DNA of 64,000 nucleotides, taken from the NCBI RefSeq assembly GCF_000961885.1, contig NZ_JZKH01000001.1:1-64000 (forward strand). The letters run 5' to 3'. The notes beneath the pieces are model-generated. The model was not told the origin of the DNA. It saw nothing but the letters and a program-made list of their open reading frames with translations, and did no database searches. Below, piece after piece: positions 23,501 through 31,156 of this stretch. The position numbers were made by a program, and so were the translations under genes. Position 1 is the first letter of the stretch, and each line of letters begins with the position of its first letter. Source of the DNA: Streptomyces rubellomurinus (lineage in GTDB: Bacteria > Actinomycetota > Actinomycetes > Streptomycetales > Streptomycetaceae).

Positions 23501-25986
23501 TCTCCGGCTGGCGCACCGGCGCCAACGGCGAGTCCCGCTACCTGGTCAAGAACATCCCGTGGTCGAAGGTCAGCCACGTCAACTACGCCTTCGCCTCGGT
23601 CGGTTCCGACAACAGGATCACCGTCGGTGACGAGGCCACGAAGATGACCTGGCCGGGCGTGGCGGGCGCCGAGATGGACCCGTCGCTGCCCTACCAGGGC
23701 CACTTCAACCTGCTGACCCGCTACAAGCGGATGCACCCGCAGGTGAAGACCCTGATCTCGGTCGGCGGCTGGGCCCAGACCCAGGGCTTCTACAGCATGG
23801 CGACCAACGCCGACGGCAGCGTCAACCAGGGCGGCATCAACACCTTCGCGGACTCGGTCGTCGCCTTCCTCAACCAGTACGGCTTCGACGGCGTCGACAT
23901 CGACTACGAGTACCCGGCCTCGCTCCAGGGCGCCGGCAACCCGAACGACCAGGGCGTCGCCAACCCGCGCCGGGCCGGCCTGCAGGCCGGGTACGTGGCG
24001 CTGATGAAGACGCTGCGCGCCAAGCTCGACCAGTCCGGCTCGGCCGGCGGCCGCTACTTCCTGCTCACCTCGGCGGCCTCCTCCTCCGGCTACCTGGTGC
24101 GCGGCGAGGAGAACCAGCAGGCGCTGCAGTACCAGGACTTCGTCAACGTGATGTCCTACGACATGCACGGCTCGTGGAACAGCTACGTCGGCCCGCAGGC
24201 GCCGCTGTACGACAGCGGCCAGGACAACGAGCTGGCGGCGGCCGGGATCTACAACGACACCGACCCGAACACGAAGGACTACCAGAAGACCGGCTACTTC
24301 AACACCGACTGGGCGTACCACTACTACCGGGGCGCGCTGCAGGCCGGCCGGATCAACATCGGCGTGCCGTTCTACACCCGCGGCTGGCAGGGCGTCACCG
24401 GCGGCACCAAGGGCCTGTGGGGGACGGCCGAGGGCGACCAGTCCAAGTGCCAGCCCGGCACCGGGACGGCGCAGAAGTGCGGCAACGGCGCGGTCGGCAT
24501 CGACAACCTGTGGCACGACTCCGACGTCATGGGCAACGAGGTCGGCGCCGGGTCCAACCCGCTGTGGCACGCCAAGAACCTGCAGGACGGCATCCGGCCC
24601 GGCTACCTGCCGGACTACAAGCTGAACCCGGCTCAGCAGCCCACCGGCTACGAGCGGAACTTCGACCCGGCCACCCAGTCGACCTGGCTGTGGAACGACG
24701 CCAAGAAGGTGTTCATCTCCACCGAGGACGACCAGTCGATCAAGGCCAAGGCCCAGTACATCGCCGACAACGGGATCGGCGGCGCGATGATCTGGGAGCT
24801 CGGCGGGGACTACACCAAGCGCGCCAACGGCGAGTGGGGCATGGGCTACGACATGACCACGCTCATCGACCGGACCCTGCGCGGCTCCGGCGCGCCGGGC
24901 GCGGTGCGCAGCGACCAGGCGCTGCCGCAGCAGACCCTGGACGTCAAGGTGGAGCTGGCCGACTACCCGTCCGACAACAAGCAGCTGTGGCCGATGCAGC
25001 CGAAGCTGCGGATCACCAACAACACCGGCCAGACCCTGCCGGCCGGCACCGAGATCTCCTTCGACATCCCGACCTCCACGCCCCCGCTGCTCAAGGACGA
25101 GGGCTGGCACGAGATGACCGGCGCGGTGGCGCCCGGCCGCAGCGGCCCGAACGCGGGCGGGCTGAAGGCGGACTTCCACCGGGTGACGATCAGGCTCGGG
25201 TACTGCGAGGACCTGCCGGCCGGGAAGGTCCGGGACATCGGGATCAAGTACTACCTGCCGATCACCGGCCCCGCGAACTTCAAGATCAAGGTGAACGGCA
25301 CCGAGTACGGGCTCGCGCAGGACGCCCGCAAGGGCACCACCCCGGCCGCCCTGGGCGCCACCAGCGCCTCGGGCTGCCAGGCCGAGCCGTGGGACGCGGC
25401 CCGTACCTACAACCCGGCGATGGCGCCGTTCGCGCTGTGGAAGACCGGTGACCTCTGGAAGGTCCAGGACACGGTCAGCGCCAACGTGATCGACCACCCG
25501 GGCGACTGGAACACCGCCCACCTGGTGGATTCGCAGAACGGCAACGCGAACCAGCTCTGGAACGTGGTCGAGGAGGGCGGCCCCGGCTGGTTCCGGATCA
25601 AGAGCTCGACCGCCGGGCACGACCAGTGCCTGGGCGCCGACCAGCAGTTGGCCAGTCTCTCGGTGCGCGACTGCGACGGGAGCAACGGCCAGTGGTGGCA
25701 GCTGCTCGACGCCGACGGCAAGGCCTTCACCGGCGGCCCGCCGAAGGACGGCGCCGCGTTCACGATGCGCTCGTACGCGGGCTTCGTCGCCGAGCCGAAG
25801 AACAGCGGCGTCGCCCCCGGCACCGCCGTCGTCGCCGGTGACCCGAGCGGCGTCACCCGCAGCGTGGTGTCGTACAACGGCTACTACTGGAAGGCGAGGT
25901 GGTGGACCAAGGGCGCCGACGGCCGCGGCACCCCGAGCACCGACGACCCCTCCGACAACTGGTCGCGCCTCGGCCCGACCGGCTGA
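20572..25986 (+). CDS. Giant secreted multi-enzyme: SGNH hydrolase, PI-PLC-like, ricin lectin, GH18 chitinase, chitin-binding modules
   Basis: 1804 residues. Signal peptide (about 1-46). SGNH esterase/lipase (about 50-400): SMGDSF with Ser62, SIGGNDIHF (Gly184/Asn185), AIHPN. PI-PLC X-like domain (about 460-770): IPGSHE with His475, IRAIDIRVD, WLWHGI with His529. Ricin-B trefoil (about 800-915; KCLDVD, QQW repeats). GH18 chitinase (about 973-1425): SVGGW, GFDGVDIDYE with acid Glu1113, SYDMHGSW, MIWELGGD. A beta-sandwich-like region (about 1450-1600), then a CBM5/12-like end that appears split by a further trefoil. It probably attacks membranes and chitin of fungi or arthropods. GTG 20572 has AAGGGA; a 15-bp hairpin follows. 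Confidence 0.9.
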   Translation: MLISASPPRSRRRPPGLRRTLATLLSTALLAAAIQTVAAPAQLAAAGPNADAHPVVISMGDSFISGEGGRWAGNANTDDAGFWGTDQSTSVYKNIPRADGSTADTSYDTGNKCDRSTMAEITGVRIPNSPDPERINLACSGAVTDNIISAVPGWKEPTAQADQLATIAADKNRRIKMIVLSIGGNDIHFSQIINDCVIAYATNVLHDPCSTPDESTYKKFQSDLAQLQGKVENALTAIKRAMTAGGNYSAGSYQIVLQSYPSILPPSGMMRDIEGTTASWPRWTNGGCPFKDKDVDWAREGVIQSLASVLSTAAADQQASFLDLGRLFQGHELCSRDAKQATKDNAATPLAARDAEWVRFIPYLPFWTSPRRGDLQEAIHPNTFGQQAQQKCLNYVAAQLLDPNAPPSGPQSFGCVAAGPGNDGVNGYRTTPSTPANNSYGWPYYESLKTTSNPMWMNNVQDSAPLGSMSIPGSHETMSHYGGDAVTTQEWDTDQQTSLVDQLNAGIRAIDIRVDPDGDSADDKLWLWHGIMGQHAALGFGVLDPLTKWLDAHPTETVLLNLKTENTVYKTVWPDLPDDCGIVGAHRPCGPRLPQKTELSSAETQQLMGDEFQKYVDRYKQYFWAPSVTRGQSADTPLLGQVRGRIVLNSFRGPHGGLYEWGLNTASVDARVQNDYDIPTVADIKPKWDKVLAHLTKTRADTDNTALYVNYLSGASAGAYPNAVAGGAGGTWGVNHWAWDYFKNGDTGGRTGVLMMDYPGGELISQIIGHNTSVTLTPTSGETGGRSKDNRDWSIGPGEIRSMVTNKCLDVDLGADNGQGDAAKVQQWGCGGTRNQQWTLDDQSRVVNANSGKCLDVDVPKGTVQQWGCGPNPNQKWVRAGTWLRNQATQKCLAVTDANDGSRAVQVDCGESPVGSPTDAGDPYDNTPDDRTAKPAASGDCRPDGMAPSPGARYCDVYDGNGREWLGGRDKRVIGYFSGWRTGANGESRYLVKNIPWSKVSHVNYAFASVGSDNRITVGDEATKMTWPGVAGAEMDPSLPYQGHFNLLTRYKRMHPQVKTLISVGGWAQTQGFYSMATNADGSVNQGGINTFADSVVAFLNQYGFDGVDIDYEYPASLQGAGNPNDQGVANPRRAGLQAGYVALMKTLRAKLDQSGSAGGRYFLLTSAASSSGYLVRGEENQQALQYQDFVNVMSYDMHGSWNSYVGPQAPLYDSGQDNELAAAGIYNDTDPNTKDYQKTGYFNTDWAYHYYRGALQAGRINIGVPFYTRGWQGVTGGTKGLWGTAEGDQSKCQPGTGTAQKCGNGAVGIDNLWHDSDVMGNEVGAGSNPLWHAKNLQDGIRPGYLPDYKLNPAQQPTGYERNFDPATQSTWLWNDAKKVFISTEDDQSIKAKAQYIADNGIGGAMIWELGGDYTKRANGEWGMGYDMTTLIDRTLRGSGAPGAVRSDQALPQQTLDVKVELADYPSDNKQLWPMQPKLRITNNTGQTLPAGTEISFDIPTSTPPLLKDEGWHEMTGAVAPGRSGPNAGGLKADFHRVTIRLGYCEDLPAGKVRDIGIKYYLPITGPANFKIKVNGTEYGLAQDARKGTTPAALGATSASGCQAEPWDAARTYNPAMAPFALWKTGDLWKVQDTVSANVIDHPGDWNTAHLVDSQNGNANQLWNVVEEGGPGWFRIKSSTAGHDQCLGADQQLASLSVRDCDGSNGQWWQLLDADGKAFTGGPPKDGAAFTMRSYAGFVAEPKNSGVAPGTAVVAGDPSGVTRSVVSYNGYYWKARWWTKGADGRGTPSTDDPSDNWSRLGPTG

Positions 25987-26031
25987 TCCTGCCGCGATGC
26001 CGTAGCGCCCCGCAGCACGGCAGGGGGCCCC

Positions 26032-26065
26032 GAGCCGGGGGCGGTCACTGGACCGCCCCCGGCTC
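26032..26065 (+). terminator. Hairpin terminator after the giant hydrolase gene
   Basis: Perfect 15-bp stem (26032-26046 with 26051-26065), a 4-base loop, then a T-containing tail. Confidence 0.88.
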
Positions 26066-26176
26066 TTCTGCATAGTCATGCAGTCACCGGGCCCACGGGA
26101 AACAGAGTTAACCCCTCGTCGATTGGCAATGTATTCAATGCTCTGCAACTCTATCCACCCCTAGGAAGGATCGGCC

Positions 26177-26641
26177 ATGCACCCCGTGGTCCCGCAGGGC
26201 TTCCGCTCCGTCACCGCGAACACGTCCACCAGCGACATCGCCTCGGACGGCGAGGGCGCCTCGAAGCTGATCGAGGTCCGGGTGACGGGCGCCCGCGACG
26301 CCGCCCAGGCCAAGCGGGTCGGCAAGGCGGTGGTCAACTCCCCGCTGGTCAAGACGGCCGTCCACGGCTGCGACCCGAACTGGGGGCGCATCGCCATGGC
26401 CATCGGCAAGGTCCAGGACGACGCCGACCTCGATCCGGCCGCCGTCCGCATCGGGTACGGCGACCTCCCGATGTACCCGGAGGAGCCGAGCCCCGCCCTG
26501 CTCGCCGAGGCCGCCCGGTACCTGGGCGGCGAGGAGGTGGTCATCCGGATCGACCTGGGCCTCGCCGAGGGCGCGTTCACCGTCCACGGCTGCGACCTCA
26601 CCGAGGGCTACGTGAAGATCAACGCGGACTACACCAGCTGA
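26177..26641 (+). CDS. Truncated ArgJ-like protein (ornithine/glutamate N-acetyltransferase beta-chain fragment)
   Basis: 154 residues covering only the C-terminal part of ArgJ. Recognisable blocks are DGEGASKLIEVRVTGA, NSPLVKTAVHGCDPNWGRIA and GCDLTEGYVKINADYTS. Full ArgJ is about 390-400 residues and self-cleaves before a Thr; that chain and cleavage site are absent. A short SVTANTSTSD stretch recalls the start of the beta chain, so an internal segment also seems lost. It keeps an AGGAAGG ribosome site, an AT-rich upstream region and a terminator, so it may still be expressed. No other arginine gene is near. A catalytically complete enzyme is unlikely. Confidence 0.75.
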   Translation: MHPVVPQGFRSVTANTSTSDIASDGEGASKLIEVRVTGARDAAQAKRVGKAVVNSPLVKTAVHGCDPNWGRIAMAIGKVQDDADLDPAAVRIGYGDLPMYPEEPSPALLAEAARYLGGEEVVIRIDLGLAEGAFTVHGCDLTEGYVKINADYTS

Positions 26642-26648
26642 AGGCGGC

Positions 26649-26683
26649 GGGGCCCCGCACCGGACGCGGGGGTGCGGGGCCCC
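26649..26683. terminator. Bidirectional hairpin between argJ-like and P450 genes
   Basis: Perfect 13-bp stem (26649-26661 with 26671-26683) and a 9-base loop between convergent genes. Confidence 0.85.
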
Positions 26684-26689
26684 TCGCCA

Positions 26690-27946
26690 CTACTCGGCCG
26701 CCGGGCCGCCGTCGAGCAGCACCGGCAGCGTGCGGTGCCCGTTGGAGATCAGCGAGTCGACCGGCTCCAGCTCCACGCCGGGCAGCAGGGCCAGGCGCGG
26801 GAAGCGCTCGAACAGCGCGCGCAGCGCCGTACGCGCCTCCAGGCGGGCCAGCGGCGCGCCGAGGCAGAAGTGCGGGCCGTGCCCGAAGGCGAGGTGGTCC
26901 TTGACCGGCCGGGTGACGTCGAAGACGCCGCCGTCCTCGCCGTAGCGCACCGGGTGCCGCCCGGCGGCGGCGTAGGAGGCCAGGATGGCCTCGCCCCGGC
27001 GGATCGTCAGCCCGCCGGGCAGCTCGACGTCCTCCACCGCGTAGCGCAGCGGCAGGTGCGCCACCGGCGCGTCCCGGCGCAGCGCCTCCTCGACGACGTC
27101 GTCCCAGCCCGCCTTGCCCGTCCGGACGAGGTCGAGCTGCTCGGGATGGGTGAGCAGCAGCGCGACGGCGTTGTCGATCAGGTTGACGGTGGTCTCGTAG
27201 CCGGCCGAGACGATCAGCAGCAGGGTGTCCCGCAGCTCCTCCTCGGTGAGGGCGCTGCCGTCGCCCTCGGTGTCGCGGGCGGCGATCAGCAGCGAGGTCA
27301 TGTCCTCGCCGGGCCGCTCGCGCTTCAGCGCGATCAGTTCGTCCAGCATCGCGTAGAACGCCGCCGCGTTGGCGGCGGCCTCCTCGGGGCTCAGCACGGT
27401 GGAGAAGACCCGGTCGACGTAGTAGCGGAACTGGTCGCGCAACTCCTCGGGCAGGCCGAGCAGTTGGCCGATCACCTGGATGGGCAGCGGGTAGGCCAGG
27501 TGCTCGCGCAGGTCCACCGCCGTGCCGGGCGGGGTGGCCGCGATCCCGTCGAGCAGGGCGGCGGTCAGCTCCTCGATCCGCTCGCCGAGGGCGTTGACCT
27601 GGCGGGTGGAGAACGCGGACCCGACGAGCCGGCGCAGCCGCCGGTGCTCGGCGCCGTGCGCGGTGAACATGTTGCGCGCGTTGACCCACAGCGCCAGCGG
27701 CCAGGTGCGCAGGGCCTCCTCGAATCCCGGCCAGTGCTGGAGGCCGTCCTTGGACACCCGCGGGTCCTTGGTCAGCTCCTCCAGCAGCTCCGGGTCGGCC
27801 ACCGCCCAGGCGTGCACCCCGAGGATGTCCACGGGCGTCGCCGGCCCCCGCGCGAACAGCTCGGCGCTCTCGGCGTCCCGGTTGCGCCCGGTCGGGTCCA
27901 GCACGAGTCGCGGGCATCCCGCGGGGTGCGCCAACTGGTCGTCCAC
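26690..27946 (-). CDS. Cytochrome P450
   Basis: A 418-residue soluble bacterial P450. The heme-binding FGHGPHFCLGAPLAR contains axial Cys361. The oxygen-binding I-helix reads SAGYETT, and the ExxR motif is EEALR. Such enzymes hydroxylate small hydrophobic or natural-product substrates with ferredoxin partners. No ferredoxin gene is adjacent. GTG 27946 has GGAG upstream. Sequence style resembles CYP107-like Streptomyces P450s, but the subfamily and substrate were not established. It is probably monocistronic. Confidence 0.92.
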   Translation of the reverse strand: MDDQLAHPAGCPRLVLDPTGRNRDAESAELFARGPATPVDILGVHAWAVADPELLEELTKDPRVSKDGLQHWPGFEEALRTWPLALWVNARNMFTAHGAEHRRLRRLVGSAFSTRQVNALGERIEELTAALLDGIAATPPGTAVDLREHLAYPLPIQVIGQLLGLPEELRDQFRYYVDRVFSTVLSPEEAAANAAAFYAMLDELIALKRERPGEDMTSLLIAARDTEGDGSALTEEELRDTLLLIVSAGYETTVNLIDNAVALLLTHPEQLDLVRTGKAGWDDVVEEALRRDAPVAHLPLRYAVEDVELPGGLTIRRGEAILASYAAAGRHPVRYGEDGGVFDVTRPVKDHLAFGHGPHFCLGAPLARLEARTALRALFERFPRLALLPGVELEPVDSLISNGHRTLPVLLDGGPAAE

Positions 27947-28060
27947 AACGGCTCCTTCATACGGGGTCGGGTTGGTACGGCATCAGCCGGGAACGAGGAT
28001 GGCCCACGCCCCCGCCCCCGTCGAGACCGCCTGTCCGATCCGGGCCGTACGGTGGCCCCC

Positions 28061-28552
28061 ATGACCGACGATCCGGCCGCGCACCTCGCGGCACTCGACG
28101 ACCTGCTGGCCCGGCCGTACCCGGCGGCGGAGACCGGCGACGCCACGGGGTACGGCGGTCCGGGCTGGTGGGTCCAGGACCTGTACGTCAGCGGCGAGTT
28201 CTGGGACGACGAGGACGGCGAGGCGCTGCAGCGGGCGGACGAGGAGGCGGCGGGCCACTTCGACGCCCTCGCGCGGGCCCTGACGGCACGCTGGGGCGAG
28301 CCGTTCACCGTCGACCTGTGGTCGTACCTGGTGGCGAGCTTCGACGGGGAGCAGCCGGGCCGGGAGGCGCCCGAGCCGATCGGCCTGCTCAGCGGCCGGG
28401 CCACCGCCCTGCACGTGTGGCCGCTGCCGGGCGGCGGGCGCTGGCTGGGCCTCGCGGTCGGCCAGGAGGACAAGGAGCTGCCGGTCGTCCTCTCCGTGGC
28501 CGTCGCGGCCGGCCCCGCCCCCGCGCCCGTCGCCCCGCCCGCCGCGGGGTAG
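28061..28552 (+). CDS. Hypothetical acidic protein, 163 aa
   Basis: Starts at ATG 28061 and is divergent from the P450 gene (114 bp apart). The protein is acidic, without Cys, signal peptide or membrane helix. It has an alpha-beta pattern (EFWDDEDGEALQRADEEA; PFTVDLWSYLVASFDGE; LHVWPLPGGGRWLGLAVGQ). The form recalls small immunity-like or cytosolic proteins of unknown function common in Streptomyces. The family was not recognised. No good ribosome site is seen, so its transcript may be leaderless. Confidence 0.6.
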   Translation: MTDDPAAHLAALDDLLARPYPAAETGDATGYGGPGWWVQDLYVSGEFWDDEDGEALQRADEEAAGHFDALARALTARWGEPFTVDLWSYLVASFDGEQPGREAPEPIGLLSGRATALHVWPLPGGGRWLGLAVGQEDKELPVVLSVAVAAGPAPAPVAPPAAG

Positions 28553-28594
28553 CCGGTCGGGCGGCCTGTCCATCGGGGCGGCGTGCGACTCCAC

Positions 28595-28615
28595 ATGAAA
28601 ACGGATATCGTTTCA
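28595..28615. promoter_or_regulatory. AT-rich operator-like site 1 (TGAAAAC-type)
   Basis: ATGAAAACGGATATCGTTTC, an imperfect inverted repeat centred on GATATC, lies 52 bp before the methyltransferase start. The core TGAAAACNGNTANCGTTT recurs at 29565. It resembles the GAAAA...TTTTC operators of actinobacterial FUR-family (Zur-like) repressors; the regulator is inferred. Confidence 0.5.
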
Positions 28616-28667
28616 CTCGCGCTCATCCGCGCCTCCCCGCCCGCCGAGCATTGCGGACAGGGTGAAC

Positions 28668-29486
28668 ATGACAAACACTGGCACCGAGCGGAGCCCTCGA
28701 ATGCGCGCGAGCACGGCGGGAGTGGACATGCCGGTCGATGCGGCCCTGGCCGAGACCTGGATCGAACGCTGGGAGCGCCAGCAGGAGCGGTACGCGGTGG
28801 AGCGCGAGGAGCGCTTCACCGTGGTCGCCGACGTGGTCGAGCAGGTCGCCGGCCACCGGCCGCGGCCGCTCGTCGCGGACCTCGGCAGCGGGCCCGGATC
28901 ACTGTCGGCCCGGATCGCCGCGCGGCTGCCGGAGGCCGAGGTGCTGGCCGTGGACATCGACCCGCTGCTGCTCGCCCTCGGCCGGGCCCGGCACCCCCGG
29001 GTCGCCCGCTGGGTCGAGACCCTGATCGGCCGCCCCGGCTGGCTCGACGCGCTCGGCCTGGACCGTCCGCTGGACGCCGTGGTGTCGTCCACCGCACTGC
29101 ACTACCCGCCGCCGCGGACGCTGCTCGGGATCTACCGCGACCTCGCGGAGGTGATGCGGCCGGGAGCCGTCCTGGTCAACGCCGACCACCTCGTCCCCGA
29201 GGAGCCGCCGCTCGCGGAGCTCGCCCGGGCGGTCGAGCGGCGCCGCTCGCAGCGGCGGGGCGCCGACACCGCCGAGGACTGGTCGCAGTGGTGGGCCGCC
29301 GCCGCCCGGATCCCCGAGTTCGCCGAGCTGCTGGCGGCACGGGCCCGCCAGGTGCCGCCGTGCGACGGCGACGGGAACGGCCTGTCCGCCGCCCGGCACG
29401 CCGAGCTGCTGCTGCGGGCGGGCTTCCGGCAGGCCGGCCCGGTGTGGCAGTACGGCACCAGCGCGGTGCTGGTGGCGCTGCGCTGA
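28668..29486 (+). CDS. Class I SAM-dependent methyltransferase
   Basis: 272 residues from ATG 28668 (GTG 28662 also possible). SAM-binding motif I is VADLGSGPGSLSARIA, followed by VLAVDIDPLLLALGRA. Post-motif VVSSTALHYPPP and VLVNADHLVPEE are as in small-molecule methyltransferases. No substrate-specific motif is recognised. It lies directly behind operator-like site 1, and the same motif precedes the three-gene PLP operon 183 bp downstream, so both are probably controlled together and may serve one pathway. Confidence 0.8.
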   Translation: MTNTGTERSPRMRASTAGVDMPVDAALAETWIERWERQQERYAVEREERFTVVADVVEQVAGHRPRPLVADLGSGPGSLSARIAARLPEAEVLAVDIDPLLLALGRARHPRVARWVETLIGRPGWLDALGLDRPLDAVVSSTALHYPPPRTLLGIYRDLAEVMRPGAVLVNADHLVPEEPPLAELARAVERRRSQRRGADTAEDWSQWWAAAARIPEFAELLAARARQVPPCDGDGNGLSAARHAELLLRAGFRQAGPVWQYGTSAVLVALR

Positions 29487-29563
29487 TCCCGCCATCCGGA
29501 GCCCAACTCTCCACATTGGCACAGACTTTGCGATCGCGTGACAGAAAGTCCTGTTGCGAAAAG

Positions 29564-29584
29564 ATGAAAACAGTTACCGTTTGC
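29564..29584. promoter_or_regulatory. AT-rich operator-like site 2 (TGAAAAC-type)
   Basis: ATGAAAACAGTTACCGTTTG shares the core TGAAAACNGNTANCGTTT with site 1 and lies 84 bp before the PLP operon. The surrounding 70 bp is much lower in GC than the genes. Confidence 0.5.
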
Positions 29585-29668
29585 CTCGGTGTCCGACGCC
29601 CCGCGCGGTGAGTCCCGCACCCGGCGCCCGACCTGCCGACTTCCGATGACGGGGAGCTGTTTTCGCCA

Positions 29669-31156
29669 ATGCGGCCCTTACCTCTCTTCCTCGAACCACG
29701 GCTGGAGCCCCGGCTCCGGTCCCTCCTCGCAGCAGGCGACTTCCTGCACCCGCTGGTCGACGCCCTCGGGTCGCCGCTCAACGTGCTCCTGCCCGAACAG
29801 CTCGCGGACAACCTGGCCCGCTTCCGCGCCGTCTACCGCAAGCACCACCTCAGCGGCCCGATCCACTACGCCCACAAGGCGAACCGCTCCCGCGCGATCG
29901 TGCGCCGCCTCGCCGCCACCGAGGCCGGCCTGGACGTCGCCTCGCTCGCCGAACTCCAGCACGCCCTCGGCGCCGGCTGCACCCCCGAGCGGATCATCGC
30001 GACCGGCCCCAAGAACCGCGAGTTCCTGTGGCTCGCCGCCCGCACCGGCGTCACCGTCAGCCTCGACTCCCGCGCCGAACTCGACGAACTCGCCGAGCTC
30101 GTCCGCAAGCACACCCTGCCCCGGGTGCGCATCATGCCCCGGCTGTCGGGCTTCGAGGCGCCGGGCGCCAGGGTGCTGAGCCGCCCCAGCCGCTTCGGCA
30201 CCGCGGCCGCCGGACTCGACGACCTGCTCGACGCCGTCGAACGCCACCGGGACGCCGTCGACCTCACCGGCCTCGCCTACCACCTGGACACCACCGGCAT
30301 CCCCGAGAAGGCCGTCGCCCTGGAGGGCTGCATCCGGGCGATGAACGCGTGCCACCGCCGCGGCCTGCGGCCCCGCACCATCGACATCGGCGGCGGCTTC
30401 GGCGTCAACTACCTGGCCCACGCCGCCCAGTGGGAGCGCTACACCACCGAGCTCACCAACGCCGTCCTCGGCAACCGGCCCCCGCTCACCTGGCACGGGC
30501 ACGGCTACGGGCTGCGCGGCGAGCACGGCACCCTGCGCGGCGCGCTCACCCTGTACCCGGCGCACCGCGCCACGGCCGCCGAGACGTACCTGGACGCGCT
30601 GCTGTCCACCCGGGCGCCCTCGCTCGGGCGCCCGCTCGCCACCCTGCTGCTGGAGAACCTGTACGACCTGGCCGTGGAACCCGGCCGGGCGCTGGTCGAC
30701 CAGTGCGGGGCGACGCTCGCCCGCGTCCTGGAGGTCCGGCCCACCCCGGACGGCGACGTCCTGCTGCGGCTGGGGATGAACGCCCGGGACGTCGGCCTGG
30801 AGGAGCACGGGGTGCTGATGGACCCGGTGCTCCTCCCCCGGCCCGGCGCCCCCTCCACCCCGCCGGGAGAGCCGGTCGGCGCCTACCTGCTCGGCAACCT
30901 CTGCCTGGAGTCCGACCTGATCACCCGCCGGAAGGTCTTCCTGCCCCGCCTCCCCGCCCCCGGCGACCTGCTCGCCTTCGCCAACACCGCCGGCTACCTC
31001 ATGGACTTCACCGCCGGCCGGGCCATCCAGCAGCCCGCCGCCCGCAAGGTCGCCGCCTTCCGCCAGGACGGCGCCTGGCACTGGCGCCTCGACGAGCAGT
31101 ACTGGCCCGTCGACGGGACGGGGACCGCCGAACCACAGGGGGAGCGACAGGCATGA
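29669..31156 (+). CDS. Y4yA-family PLP-dependent enzyme (fold III, decarboxylase-like)
   Basis: 495 residues. A DAP/ornithine-decarboxylase-type alanine-racemase barrel comes first (about 45-300): HYAHKANRS with the PLP Lys70, RPSRFG, and IDIGGGFGVNYL for phosphate binding. A beta-domain follows with GNLCLESDLITR (Cys from the neighbouring subunit). Overall form matches the Y4yA group first named in Rhizobium NGR234, whose substrate is unknown. It probably decarboxylates or otherwise reacts an amino acid made by the next two gene products. ATG 29669 is 12 bases after GGGGAG. The stop overlaps the next start as ATGA. Confidence 0.8.
   Translation: MRPLPLFLEPRLEPRLRSLLAAGDFLHPLVDALGSPLNVLLPEQLADNLARFRAVYRKHHLSGPIHYAHKANRSRAIVRRLAATEAGLDVASLAELQHALGAGCTPERIIATGPKNREFLWLAARTGVTVSLDSRAELDELAELVRKHTLPRVRIMPRLSGFEAPGARVLSRPSRFGTAAAGLDDLLDAVERHRDAVDLTGLAYHLDTTGIPEKAVALEGCIRAMNACHRRGLRPRTIDIGGGFGVNYLAHAAQWERYTTELTNAVLGNRPPLTWHGHGYGLRGEHGTLRGALTLYPAHRATAAETYLDALLSTRAPSLGRPLATLLLENLYDLAVEPGRALVDQCGATLARVLEVRPTPDGDVLLRLGMNARDVGLEEHGVLMDPVLLPRPGAPSTPPGEPVGAYLLGNLCLESDLITRRKVFLPRLPAPGDLLAFANTAGYLMDFTAGRAIQQPAARKVAAFRQDGAWHWRLDEQYWPVDGTGTAEPQGERQA

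Noticed and set aside
23305..26148. 947-codon minus-strand frame under the giant hydrolase
   Set aside because: Shadow frame; the plus strand shows catalytic motifs of several known families throughout.
30028..31152. Long upstream extension of the cysteine-synthase-like gene in its own frame
   Set aside because: The extension is Arg/Pro-rich and overlaps the Y4yA gene; the ATG at 31153 overlapping the previous stop gives a family-like N terminus.
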